Shown: positions 1 to 5,559 of the stretch, piece by piece | Numbering within the stretch: position 1 is the first letter of the stretch | Layout: every line of letters begins with the position of its first letter | Assembly (NCBI GenBank): GCA_012520835.1 | Contig: JAAYNN010000153.1 | Coordinates: 1-6,044 of the forward strand | Source of the DNA: Dehalococcoidales bacterium | GTDB lineage: Bacteria; Chloroflexota; Dehalococcoidia; Dehalococcoidales; UBA5627 | Direction of reading: 5' to 3' | Length of the DNA stretch: 6,044 nucleotides | The notes under the pieces: generated by a model | The model's input: the letters and a program-made list of their open reading frames with translations, nothing else | Databases searched by the model: none | What the model was told of the DNA's origin: nothing | Program-made: the position numbers and the translations under genes

Positions 1-53
1 AAAGATAAAGGAATCGCTGGTCAGTGAAACAGTATAATGATAAAATCAATAAC

Positions 54-82
54 TTTAGAAAAGATAACTAATTGAGTATAAT
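54..82 (+). promoter_or_regulatory. Candidate sigma70-type promoter upstream of the nucleosidase gene
   Basis: A perfect TATAAT -10 element lies at 77-82, with TTTAGA (four of six matches to TTGACA) at 54-59 and a 17-base spacer. It would give a leader of roughly 100 bases before the ATG at 188. A second TATAAT at 33-38 lies in an identical 8-mer (AGTATAAT at 31-38 and 75-82) but has no good -35. The region is so AT-rich that chance matches are likely. Confidence 0.4.
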
Positions 83-187
83 ATGCACAGTTTTACAGTC
101 CGACAGGCTTATATATGTTTATAATAACTTGAATTTGTTATAGTATTAAGCTTGGTGCAATAAATAATTAGGAAAGTAAATTCTGCG

Positions 188-958
188 ATGAATAAGCCAG
201 TAGTGAATATCATCACGCCTCTCGAAGAGGAATTCTACCTGCTCCACGACAGTATTTCAAAACCGGTTCAGGAAAAATATGCCGGGATTACCTTTATTTC
301 CGGTTTACTGATCGATGTGCCCGTGGTAGTTGCCAGGAGCGGGGTGGGTAAGGTTAATGCAGCACTGGCTGCACAAATCATGATAGACCGCTTCGATGCC
401 GACCGGCTTATCCTGCTTGGAGTGGGGGGTGTTATAAACAGCAATTTGCACATCGGAGACGTTGTTATATCGAAAGACGTCAGGTATCATGATGTCGATG
501 CTATCGGATTGGGCTTTGCATTAGGCGAGATACCGTTTTTAGGCGTTAATACCTTCGAGGCCGACCAGACGCTTGTTGAAAAAGCGCAACAGGCTTCAAT
601 CCAGTCCTTATTTAAACTGAAATACAGATATGCCGCTATGGGTGAATCATATAATCATATCCCCAAAGTAGTGGTTGGCACGGTTATTACGGGCGACCAA
701 TTTATTTCCGGAGCCGGAAAGAAGAAACAGCTTATCAAGTCTTTTAATGGGGATTGTGTGGATATGGAAGGTGCGGCGGTTGCTCAAACCGCATATCTTA
801 ACAACAGGCAGTTTGTCATTATCAGGGCGCTGTCGGATGAGTGTGAGAATGATGCCGAGAAGGATTACTATGACTTTCTGAATACTATAGCTCCATATCT
901 GCTTTTCGAGATTGCCGTCAATATGGCTGGCGATCTGAAAGTAACGACCATTCATTAA
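188..958 (+). CDS. mtnN: 5'-methylthioadenosine/S-adenosylhomocysteine nucleosidase (MTAN/Pfs family)
   Basis: The predicted 256-residue cytosolic enzyme belongs to the PNP/UDP phosphorylase superfamily. Members hydrolyse the N-glycosidic bond of 5'-methylthioadenosine, S-adenosylhomocysteine and 5'-deoxyadenosine, releasing adenine and removing by-products of SAM chemistry. Visible family motifs, in order, are PLEEE (E15 aligns with the E. coli catalytic E12), SGVGKVNAAL, the GVGG segment, GDVVISKDVRYHDVD, GDQFISG, VDMEGAAVAQ (E194 aligns with E. coli E174) and RALSDE (D217 aligns with the general acid D197). It is about 25 residues longer than the E. coli enzyme, mainly through a loop before GDQFISG (roughly residues 130-160). 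The ATG at 188 follows a modest AGGAAAG at 170-176 with 11-base spacing. The gene stands alone on the plus strand and ends at a shared terminator. A different specificity in the superfamily, such as a nucleoside phosphorylase or futalosine hydrolase, is less likely given the YHD and GDxFI motifs. Confidence 0.87.
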   Translation: MNKPVVNIITPLEEEFYLLHDSISKPVQEKYAGITFISGLLIDVPVVVARSGVGKVNAALAAQIMIDRFDADRLILLGVGGVINSNLHIGDVVISKDVRYHDVDAIGLGFALGEIPFLGVNTFEADQTLVEKAQQASIQSLFKLKYRYAAMGESYNHIPKVVVGTVITGDQFISGAGKKKQLIKSFNGDCVDMEGAAVAQTAYLNNRQFVIIRALSDECENDAEKDYYDFLNTIAPYLLFEIAVNMAGDLKVTTIH

Positions 959-986
959 CCGTAAACTTGGCTCAGTTTGGATATAA

Positions 987-1016
987 AAAGTGCCTGCTAT
1001 AAAAATCAGGCACTTT
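987..1016. terminator. Bidirectional rho-independent terminator between convergent genes
   Basis: A perfect 10-bp inverted repeat (AAAGTGCCTG at 987-996, CAGGCACTTT at 1007-1016) encloses a 10-base AT-rich loop. Read on the minus strand, the hairpin runs into a T5 tract followed by ATAT, the better terminator tail, which would end the dnaN transcript. On the plus strand only TTT follows before CATC, giving weaker termination for the nucleosidase gene. It is placed between the two stop codons. Confidence 0.8.
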
Positions 1017-1045
1017 CATCAGTTAATCAATTTTAAACATATTTA

Positions 1046-2182
1046 TTAATCCCATTGGACAAACATCGGCATAACCACGTGAATATAGTTATCCACTCCC
1101 ACCGGGCGGAAGACGCCGGGGCTCGATGGGCTGGTTACTTCCAGAGCAACCTGCGATTCACGCAGCACTGTCAGGATATCGGAAAGGTACTTGCTGTTGA
1201 AGGCAATCTTGGCTTCATCACCCTGAACAAGCGCATCCACTTCGCCGATATCGTCGCCGATTTCTTCCGAGCGGGCGGCAACAGTTAGTTTTCCGGGTGC
1301 TTCTTTAACTCCCGGCGTAATTACCAGCCTGATAATATTGCTGCCGTCGCGGGCAAATATACTTGCCGTCTTAGTGGCTCTTAAAAACTCCGCAATGTCG
1401 ACTACAGCGCGTGTGGTATAGCTCTGAGGGATAAGCTGGGAATACTGGGGGAAAGCTCCCTGTACAAGCTGGGAAACCATTTCGATGTCCTTCAACTTGA
1501 ACAGGATTTGCCCCTTGGCGGTGTTCAGGCGGATTTCCACCGGGTCTTCCTGTTCTGTTACCATCCTGTTCAGTTCAGCCAGTGTTTTAGCCGGAATGAT
1601 GGCGGTGGTTTTTTTATCGACGCGTGTCGCCAGCGGCATCCTGTAAACTGCCAGCCTGAAACCGTCGGCGGCAGCCAGAGTCAAAGTATCCCCATCGAAA
1701 TCGGCATTGATGCCGGTCAACACCGGCCTTGATTCATCGGAAGCGGCGGCAAAAACAACCTTTTCAATGCCTTTCCTGAGTGCCTCTGCCTCGACTTTTG
1801 TAATCACTCCGTCTTCGACACTGGGTATCGGCGGAAAATCCTTGGCATCGACGCCCTTGATTCTGGCTTCGAAACGGGCGCACTTCAATTGAAGCGTACG
1901 GGTGCGCGGTGAAAGGCTGATATTGATTTTATCGCTGGGCAGTGACGCCACAAATTCATTTAATAATTTGGCAGGTACGGTAATCGCACCATCATCCTCC
2001 ACCTTGGCTCCCAGCCAGTAGGTAATTGCCATTTCAAGGTTGGTAGCGACCAGCTTCAAGCGCCCTTCATCGGTCGCTAACAGGACATTGTTGGTGATGG
2101 GCAAGGTGGTCCTGGTTGCGGCGGCTCTGCCGACATTAAACAGTCCGCGGTTAAGGTTTTCCTGAAGGCATGATAATTTCAT
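1046..2182 (-). CDS. dnaN: DNA polymerase III beta subunit (sliding clamp, DnaN)
   Basis: The 378-residue product matches the usual length of the bacterial beta clamp, a homodimeric ring of three similar domains per subunit that tethers DNA polymerase III and other clamp-binding proteins to DNA. Family signatures include the N-terminal MKLSCLQENLNRGL, FEARIKGVDAKDFP at the end of domain I, RPVLTG (152-157) and DGFRLA (173-178) in domain II, FPQYSQLIP near the domain II-III junction, FNSKYLSDIL in domain III, and the C-terminal VVMPM (369-373). The VVMPM segment forms part of the peptide-binding pocket in known clamps. The ATG at 2182 is chosen because GGGGG sits six bases upstream and homology begins there. 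An in-frame TTG at 2242 would add 20 non-conserved residues and overlaps the likely promoter. The protein ends in FVQWD, four residues beyond the usual MPMRL-type terminus. It is the last gene of the minus-strand block, behind rdgB. No dnaA or recF is present. Confidence 0.96.
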   Translation of the reverse strand: MKLSCLQENLNRGLFNVGRAAATRTTLPITNNVLLATDEGRLKLVATNLEMAITYWLGAKVEDDGAITVPAKLLNEFVASLPSDKINISLSPRTRTLQLKCARFEARIKGVDAKDFPPIPSVEDGVITKVEAEALRKGIEKVVFAAASDESRPVLTGINADFDGDTLTLAAADGFRLAVYRMPLATRVDKKTTAIIPAKTLAELNRMVTEQEDPVEIRLNTAKGQILFKLKDIEMVSQLVQGAFPQYSQLIPQSYTTRAVVDIAEFLRATKTASIFARDGSNIIRLVITPGVKEAPGKLTVAARSEEIGDDIGEVDALVQGDEAKIAFNSKYLSDILTVLRESQVALEVTSPSSPGVFRPVGVDNYIHVVMPMFVQWD

Positions 2183-2188
2183 GATGCA

Positions 2189-2193
2189 CCCCC
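2189..2193 (-). promoter_or_regulatory. Ribosome binding site that decides the dnaN start
   Basis: On the minus strand GGGGG followed by TGCATC precedes the ATG at 2182, with a six-base gap. No comparable site precedes the longer TTG reading at 2242, so the shorter protein is favoured. Confidence 0.65.
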
Positions 2194-2212
2194 ATATATA
2201 GTAGTGTGGTGT

Positions 2213-2242
2213 AGTATATAACAAAATAGAGGGATAAAACAA
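2213..2242 (-). promoter_or_regulatory. Candidate dnaN promoter in the rdgB-dnaN gap
   Basis: Reading the minus strand, TTGTTT (2242-2237, three of six -35 matches) is followed after 18 bases by TATACT (2218-2213, five of six -10 matches). Initiation near 2206 would give a leader of about 24 bases that still includes the GGGGG ribosome binding site. The 67-base AT-rich gap is the longest inside the minus-strand block, which supports separate or additional control of dnaN. This is prediction from consensus only. Confidence 0.45.
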
Positions 2243-2249
2243 GTAATTT

Positions 2250-2864
2250 TTAGCGGTTTTGCTGTAAATTTAACAGAGTATATAGTACCGGTATAGCATT
2301 CCTGGCTGCCATACCGCGATGGCTGAGTCCGTTTTTGATATCCTTCGGCAGTTCCGCCATCGTCTTTCCCAGTTGCGGCAAGAAGAATACCGGATCGTAG
2401 CCGAAGCCGTTTTCCCCCCTCGGTTCGAAGGCGATTTCACCGCGGCATTCACCGCAGCTAAATGCGGTATGCAAATCAAGCGGTGTGGTTATGGCCATGA
2501 TGCTGCGGAACTTGGCATGTCTCTTTCCTGCGGGGATTCCCTTCATTTTGGAAAGAAGGTATTGGATACGCTCGCTGTCTGTGGCATTATCACCGGCATA
2601 GCGGGCGGAGCGCACCCCCGGTTCTCCCCCCAGCGCTTCCACCTCCAGCCCCGAATCGTCCGCCAGCGTCAAAAGCCCGCTGGCTCTGGCAAAAGCAACG
2701 GATTTCACCTGTGCATTTTCTTCGAATGTGGAGCCGTTTTCCTCAATCTCGAGGTCGAGGTCGATATCAACCGGGGAAACAATAGAACAGGGCAAGCCTG
2801 CAAATATGAGTTTAAGCTCTGCCAGCTTGCCCCGGTTGTTAGTCGCAATCAGAAGCGCGGGCAT
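2250..2864 (-). CDS. rdgB: XTP/dITP diphosphatase (RdgB/HAM1 family, non-canonical purine NTP pyrophosphatase)
   Basis: The 204-residue cytosolic enzyme has typical family length. Members convert ITP, dITP and XTP to monophosphates plus pyrophosphate with magnesium, keeping deaminated purines out of DNA and RNA. The sequence shows the N-terminal nucleotide-binding pattern T8-x-N10-x-x-K13-x-x-E16, then TFEENA (46-51), ADDSGLEVEALGGEPGVRSARYAG (68-91, with D70 at the catalytic aspartate position), GFGYDP (153-158), and NGLSHRG ending in SHRG (181-184), which reads the base in known structures. All key positions are intact. The ATG directly abuts the stop codon of the upstream aldolase/phosphatase gene, and a GGAGGA ribosome binding site lies inside that gene's last codons, so translation is probably coupled. 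It precedes dnaN, pairing nucleotide-pool sanitation with replication, although this could be simple operon packing. Confidence 0.95.
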   Translation of the reverse strand: MPALLIATNNRGKLAELKLIFAGLPCSIVSPVDIDLDLEIEENGSTFEENAQVKSVAFARASGLLTLADDSGLEVEALGGEPGVRSARYAGDNATDSERIQYLLSKMKGIPAGKRHAKFRSIMAITTPLDLHTAFSCGECRGEIAFEPRGENGFGYDPVFFLPQLGKTMAELPKDIKNGLSHRGMAARNAIPVLYTLLNLQQNR

Positions 2865-3965
2865 TTAGTCCTCCAGGTCGGTAAATCGCCCCTTTAGTTT
2901 ATTCATTACCTGTGGCATAGTGGTATATTCCATTTCTTCCAGCGGCAGGCGGTGCGGCTCGAAGGGGCCGTGGCGGCGCATGTATTCGGCAGCCCTGTTG
3001 GCTATCTGTCGGGCATCGTCGAAGGAAATATCGGCAAACATGTCGCGTGGGCCGATCAGTTTTCCATCTGCAAGCTGGAAACCGCAGGCAATGACTCTGG
3101 GAGGCCCGTCGAAGCGGGTGGGAATGCTGTCGGGTATGGAAACCGGCATCAAGGGCCCGTTGTGTGAACCGCGCATCCATCCCTCGACAATAGCCGGATG
3201 TGAGAAAGGCTCAAGCACTTCGCCCACCGCCGGGAAGGAACCCTGGCAGCGTACGATGCAAACTGGGTCGTCCTTGCCGACATAACGTCCGGCAATCAGC
3301 GAAAGTTTCTGGGTGGAGGATACGGCGGCGATTTCACCGGTATCGCGGCTGGTTACCGATTTAACGCAGTAGCGTGACGGAGCGCCGATAAGCACCAGTA
3401 AATCATATATCTCTTCGGGAGTGTTGAAGTGAACTTTCTTATGTTCTTTAACATCGTGTACTTCGAATGAAAAACCCTTGTGCATATTGGGGGCAATTAC
3501 CAGGCCGATGGTGTTGAACGGATCGGCAAACATCTTGTAGAGCGGCATATTCCATGCGCCGGATGAAGTTTTATCAGCCATGAAAATAATAACGGGTTCG
3601 GAGATGCGTTCGTCGATTTCCATCTCGGCAACGCCCGGCCCCATGCCCTTGACGTTGCCTGAGAAGGCATCCGCCAGCAGGTCCTGTCCTGCGCCGTATA
3701 ATTTAAGTTTCTTGGCGATTTCGGTGCCCTTAACCATGGTATCCCAGGCCATTTTATGAATTTTTTCGCTGCCGACGCCCATACTATGGGTCATGATTAG
3801 CTGCAGGTCGTCGCCGCACTTGGTTACATAGTAATCAATCAACATGCCTTCGGCTTTAGCCTTGTTCAGGCTTTCGTTAGCCGATGCCAGTATTTCAGGG
3901 TGCGATTCGGAGTGTCCGACAAAGCCGCCGATATCAGCTTTAATTACACTTAAAGTTAGTTTCAT
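2865..3965 (-). CDS. fbp: Bifunctional fructose-1,6-bisphosphate aldolase/phosphatase (archaeal type, class V FBPase)
   Basis: The 366-residue product belongs to the family that condenses dihydroxyacetone phosphate with glyceraldehyde 3-phosphate and dephosphorylates the resulting fructose 1,6-bisphosphate in one active site. This makes gluconeogenesis effectively one-way to fructose 6-phosphate. I align it by recall with the Sulfolobus enzyme ST0318. Metal and phosphate ligands appear intact: D11 and H18 in IKADIGGFVGH, D52-D53 in CGDDLQ, Q94 in GAGQDLL, and D131 in MADKT. The Schiff-base lysine is K231 and its partner tyrosine Y228, in RYVGKDDPV (K232 and Y229 in the archaeal enzyme). Other hallmarks are GPGVAEMEI, PLYKMFADPFNT (141-152), WMRGSHNGPLMP (263-274), TRFDGPPR (283-290) and YMRRHGPFEPHRLP. 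The ATG follows GGGAGG by five bases. The 46-base gap to cobA is very AT-rich and could hold a -10 element, but I see no clear promoter. Identification is firm; dual activity is inferred from the family. Confidence 0.95.
   Translation of the reverse strand: MKLTLSVIKADIGGFVGHSESHPEILASANESLNKAKAEGMLIDYYVTKCGDDLQLIMTHSMGVGSEKIHKMAWDTMVKGTEIAKKLKLYGAGQDLLADAFSGNVKGMGPGVAEMEIDERISEPVIIFMADKTSSGAWNMPLYKMFADPFNTIGLVIAPNMHKGFSFEVHDVKEHKKVHFNTPEEIYDLLVLIGAPSRYCVKSVTSRDTGEIAAVSSTQKLSLIAGRYVGKDDPVCIVRCQGSFPAVGEVLEPFSHPAIVEGWMRGSHNGPLMPVSIPDSIPTRFDGPPRVIACGFQLADGKLIGPRDMFADISFDDARQIANRAAEYMRRHGPFEPHRLPLEEMEYTTMPQVMNKLKGRFTDLED
2869..2874 (-). promoter_or_regulatory. rdgB ribosome binding site embedded in the upstream gene
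   Basis: GGAGGA on the minus strand lies four bases before the rdgB ATG and overlaps the final codons of the aldolase/phosphatase gene. With stop and start directly joined as TAAATG, terminating ribosomes could reinitiate without leaving the message. Confidence 0.75.
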
Positions 3966-3970
3966 GATGT

Positions 3971-3976
3971 CCTCCC
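3971..3976 (-). promoter_or_regulatory. Ribosome binding site of the aldolase/phosphatase gene
   Basis: GGGAGG on the minus strand lies five bases before the ATG at 3965 and fixes that start. Confidence 0.75.
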
Positions 3977-4011
3977 AAATAAAGACTTTAATAATTTAAT
4001 ATAATAACCGT

Positions 4012-4551
4012 TTAGTAATCAATCCCCCGGCGTGCCTGTATGCCGCTGTTGTAAGGGTGTTTTATCGAAAGCATTTCCGTTACCAGATCGGCGGCCTGTA
4101 TAATTTTGCCATCCGCACATCTGCCGGTTAATACCAATTCGACATTGACAGGCTTGTCGGCAATAAGAGTCAATATATCGTCTAAGGGAATCAATCCCAG
4201 GTTAACCGCCATGTTAATTTCATCCATGATAACGACATCGTATTCCCCACCGAGCAGGGCATCTTTAGATGCGGTAAAACCCTTGCGCGCCTGTTCGATA
4301 TCTTCGGGGCGGATATTATCTTTATCTACCCAGCCTTCGCATCCGAAACTTTCGAATTTTACGCCGGGCAGCGAGGAAAGAGTTTTTCTCTCCCCGTGGA
4401 TAAAATTTCCACCTTTTAAAAAGAAAGAAATATAAACCTTTAATTCATGGCCGGTTGCCCTGGTGGCGATGCCGATGGCGGTTGAAGTTTTTCCTTTACC
4501 GTCCCCGGTGAAGACTGAAACCAGCCCTTTTTCCAGTTTATCTGCCGTCAT
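4012..4551 (-). CDS. cobA: Cob(I)alamin adenosyltransferase, CobA/CobO/BtuR type
   Basis: The 179-residue cytosolic P-loop protein is predicted to transfer the 5'-deoxyadenosyl group of ATP to cob(I)alamin or cobinamide, forming the coenzyme B12 form used in corrinoid salvage or synthesis. Visible features are the Walker A loop GDGKGKTS (16-23), FLKGGNFIHGER (44-55) matching the family's FIKGxWxxGER region, the Walker B-like VVIMDEIN (106-113, D110 and E111), VLTGR (140-144), and the C-terminal KHPYNSGIQARRGIDY, which corresponds to the conserved HPYxxGIxARxGIEY ending. The glutamine usual before the FIKG motif is replaced by phenylalanine (F43). The ATG at 4551 is chosen because GGGAG stands four bases upstream. 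A TTG at 4584 would add 11 residues without family support. No cobalamin riboswitch hallmarks are visible in the short leader. It leads the minus-strand block ahead of the aldolase/phosphatase gene. Confidence 0.93.
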   Translation of the reverse strand: MTADKLEKGLVSVFTGDGKGKTSTAIGIATRATGHELKVYISFFLKGGNFIHGERKTLSSLPGVKFESFGCEGWVDKDNIRPEDIEQARKGFTASKDALLGGEYDVVIMDEINMAVNLGLIPLDDILTLIADKPVNVELVLTGRCADGKIIQAADLVTEMLSIKHPYNSGIQARRGIDY

Positions 4552-4555
4552 TTTT

Positions 4556-4560
4556 CTCCC
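4556..4560 (-). promoter_or_regulatory. Ribosome binding site that decides the cobA start
   Basis: GGGAG followed by AAAA immediately precedes the ATG at 4551 on the minus strand. This favours the ATG over the in-frame TTG at 4584. Confidence 0.65.
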
Positions 4561-4599
4561 GATTATATGAGATTGGGACTGCAAGCACTGCAGTATATC

Positions 4600-4629
4600 A
4601 GTTTATCAATCAGCGTTAAGTCGTGTCAA
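4600..4629 (-). promoter_or_regulatory. Candidate promoter of the cobA-led minus-strand block
   Basis: A perfect TTGACA -35 (4629-4624, minus strand) is followed after 18 bases by TAAACT (4605-4600, four of six -10 matches). A further TATACT at 4597-4592 is closer to the -10 consensus but sits too far (26 bases) from the TTGACA. Initiation near 4593 would give a leader of about 40 bases, too short for a cobalamin riboswitch. Confidence 0.5.
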
Positions 4630-4701
4630 GAAAAATAGTACTGCCTGAAGCGGCAAAACAATCGTAAAAAGACAGCATATTTTTCAATTCATGGTTTCAG
4701 G

Positions 4702-4731
4702 TTTGCATTGATAAGAGGATTGGATTAAAAT
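4702..4731 (+). promoter_or_regulatory. Candidate promoter of the FAH-family gene
   Basis: TTTGCA (4702-4707, four of six -35 matches) and TAAAAT (4726-4731, five of six -10 matches) are separated by 18 bases. Initiation about seven bases downstream would fall only about five bases before the ATG at 4743, giving a nearly leaderless message. This agrees with the lack of a Shine-Dalgarno sequence at normal distance; the only purine-rich stretch, AAGAGGA at 4713-4719, is 23 bases from the ATG. Confidence 0.4.
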
Positions 4732-4742
4732 AACTATTTATT

Positions 4743-5507
4743 ATGAGATATGTAAGATTTTCAGTAAACGGTACCAATGAATACGGTGTATTGAACGACC
4801 ATACAGTTCAAAAATATATAGGGAAACCCTTCAAATATCTCGAACCGACCAAAGAGTTCTTTCCGCTGGAGAAGGTCAAACTGCTGGCTCCCTGCGAGCC
4901 TACTAAAATTATTGCCATGGGTTTGAATTATCATGCGCATGCCAAAGAAATGGATATGCCGCTGCCCAATTCACCGCTTACTTTTTTAAAACCCTCTACG
5001 TCGGTCATCGGGCCGGAAGAAGATATCATCTACCCGTCGGTTTCCAGCAGGGTGGATTACGAGGGGGAAGTAGCTGTGGTTATCAAGAAAGGCGGCTGGC
5101 GCATATCGAAAGCAGATGCTATGAAATATGTGCTTGGGTATTCCTGCTTTAACGATGTTACCGCCCGTGATTTACAGAGAGCCGATTTGCAATGGACGCG
5201 TGCCAAGGGTTTCGATACCTTTGCCGCCATTGGCCCGTGGATAGAAACCGACCTCGACCCTGCCAACATCGAAGTCGAGACCTATCTGAATGGCAAGTTG
5301 AAACAGAAGGGGAATACCAGCGATTTTATCTACAACATACCGGAAATCATCAACTTTATTTCCAACGTGATGACCCTCATGCCTGGGGACATCATCGCGA
5401 CCGGAACGCCCAGCGGCGTCGGGCCGATGTACCCGGGAGACGTTGTGGAGGTCAAGATAGATTCAATCGGCACACTGAGGAACACCATCGTCAAGAACGG
5501 CTGTTGA
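4743..5507 (+). CDS. Fumarylacetoacetate hydrolase (FAH) family protein
   Basis: The 254-residue protein has a short N-terminal domain (about 1-52) resembling the DUF2437/Rv2993c-type module, followed by a complete FAH catalytic fold. Conserved segments are GLNYHAHAKEM (60-70, with H66 and E69), TFLKP (80-84), VDYEGEVAVVI (104-114, with metal ligands E107 and E109), GYSCFNDVTARDLQ (132-145, third metal ligand D138), KGFDTF (155-160) and GDIIATGTPSGVGP (215-228). Members are magnesium- or manganese-dependent and cleave, isomerise or decarboxylate 2-oxo acids: acylpyruvases, oxaloacetate decarboxylases, and 2-hydroxyhepta-2,4-diene-1,7-dioate isomerase/decarboxylases. Sequence alone does not settle the substrate, and no aromatic-degradation genes lie nearby, so a general acylpyruvate or oxaloacetate activity is as likely as a catabolic one. 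It is divergent from cobA, apparently monocistronic, and ends at a strong terminator. No good ribosome binding site precedes the ATG. Confidence 0.9.
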   Translation: MRYVRFSVNGTNEYGVLNDHTVQKYIGKPFKYLEPTKEFFPLEKVKLLAPCEPTKIIAMGLNYHAHAKEMDMPLPNSPLTFLKPSTSVIGPEEDIIYPSVSSRVDYEGEVAVVIKKGGWRISKADAMKYVLGYSCFNDVTARDLQRADLQWTRAKGFDTFAAIGPWIETDLDPANIEVETYLNGKLKQKGNTSDFIYNIPEIINFISNVMTLMPGDIIATGTPSGVGPMYPGDVVEVKIDSIGTLRNTIVKNGC

Positions 5508-5527
5508 TAAGTCAAATCAAAAAGTCT

Positions 5528-5556
5528 ATAAGGGGGGCGGGATACCGCCCCCTTAT
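5528..5556. terminator. Strong GC-rich terminator between the FAH gene and the membrane-protein gene
   Basis: ATAAGGGGGGCGG (5528-5540) pairs with CCGCCCCCTTAT (5545-5556) to form a 12-bp stem with a GATA tetraloop and one bulged G, since six Gs face five Cs. On the plus strand the stem is followed by CTTTTATCTTTC, a typical T-rich tail for the FAH transcript. The opposite orientation has a TTTTT run about ten bases beyond the stem, so it may also stop the convergent gene. Confidence 0.85.
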
Positions 5557-5559
5557 CTT

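Noticed and set aside
1..37. Possible 3' end of an upstream plus-strand gene (stops at 25-27 and 35-37 in two frames)
   Set aside because: Only 8 to 11 codons are visible and neither frame gives a recognisable sequence, so a partial gene cannot be supported.
1089..1097. TTATCCACT, eight of nine matches to a DnaA box, near dnaN
   Set aside because: It is a single copy inside dnaN coding sequence, with no cluster of boxes or AT-rich unwinding region around it, so it does not indicate an origin.
2183..2242. N-terminal extension of DnaN from the TTG at 2242
   Set aside because: The 20 extra residues lie outside the conserved clamp start, the TTG has no good ribosome binding site, and the stretch overlaps a better-supported promoter.
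2319..2897. 192-codon plus-strand open frame antisense to rdgB
   Set aside because: It runs fully opposite rdgB, whose family motifs are unmistakable. The antisense translation shows no recognisable domain and no supporting ribosome binding site was seen.
2920..3285. Open frames antisense to the aldolase/phosphatase gene
   Set aside because: The minus strand encodes a complete conserved enzyme across this stretch, and the antisense translations have no recognisable features.
4552..4640. Cobalamin riboswitch ahead of cobA
   Set aside because: The predicted leader is only about 40 bases and I see no B12-box or multi-stem layout of that class.
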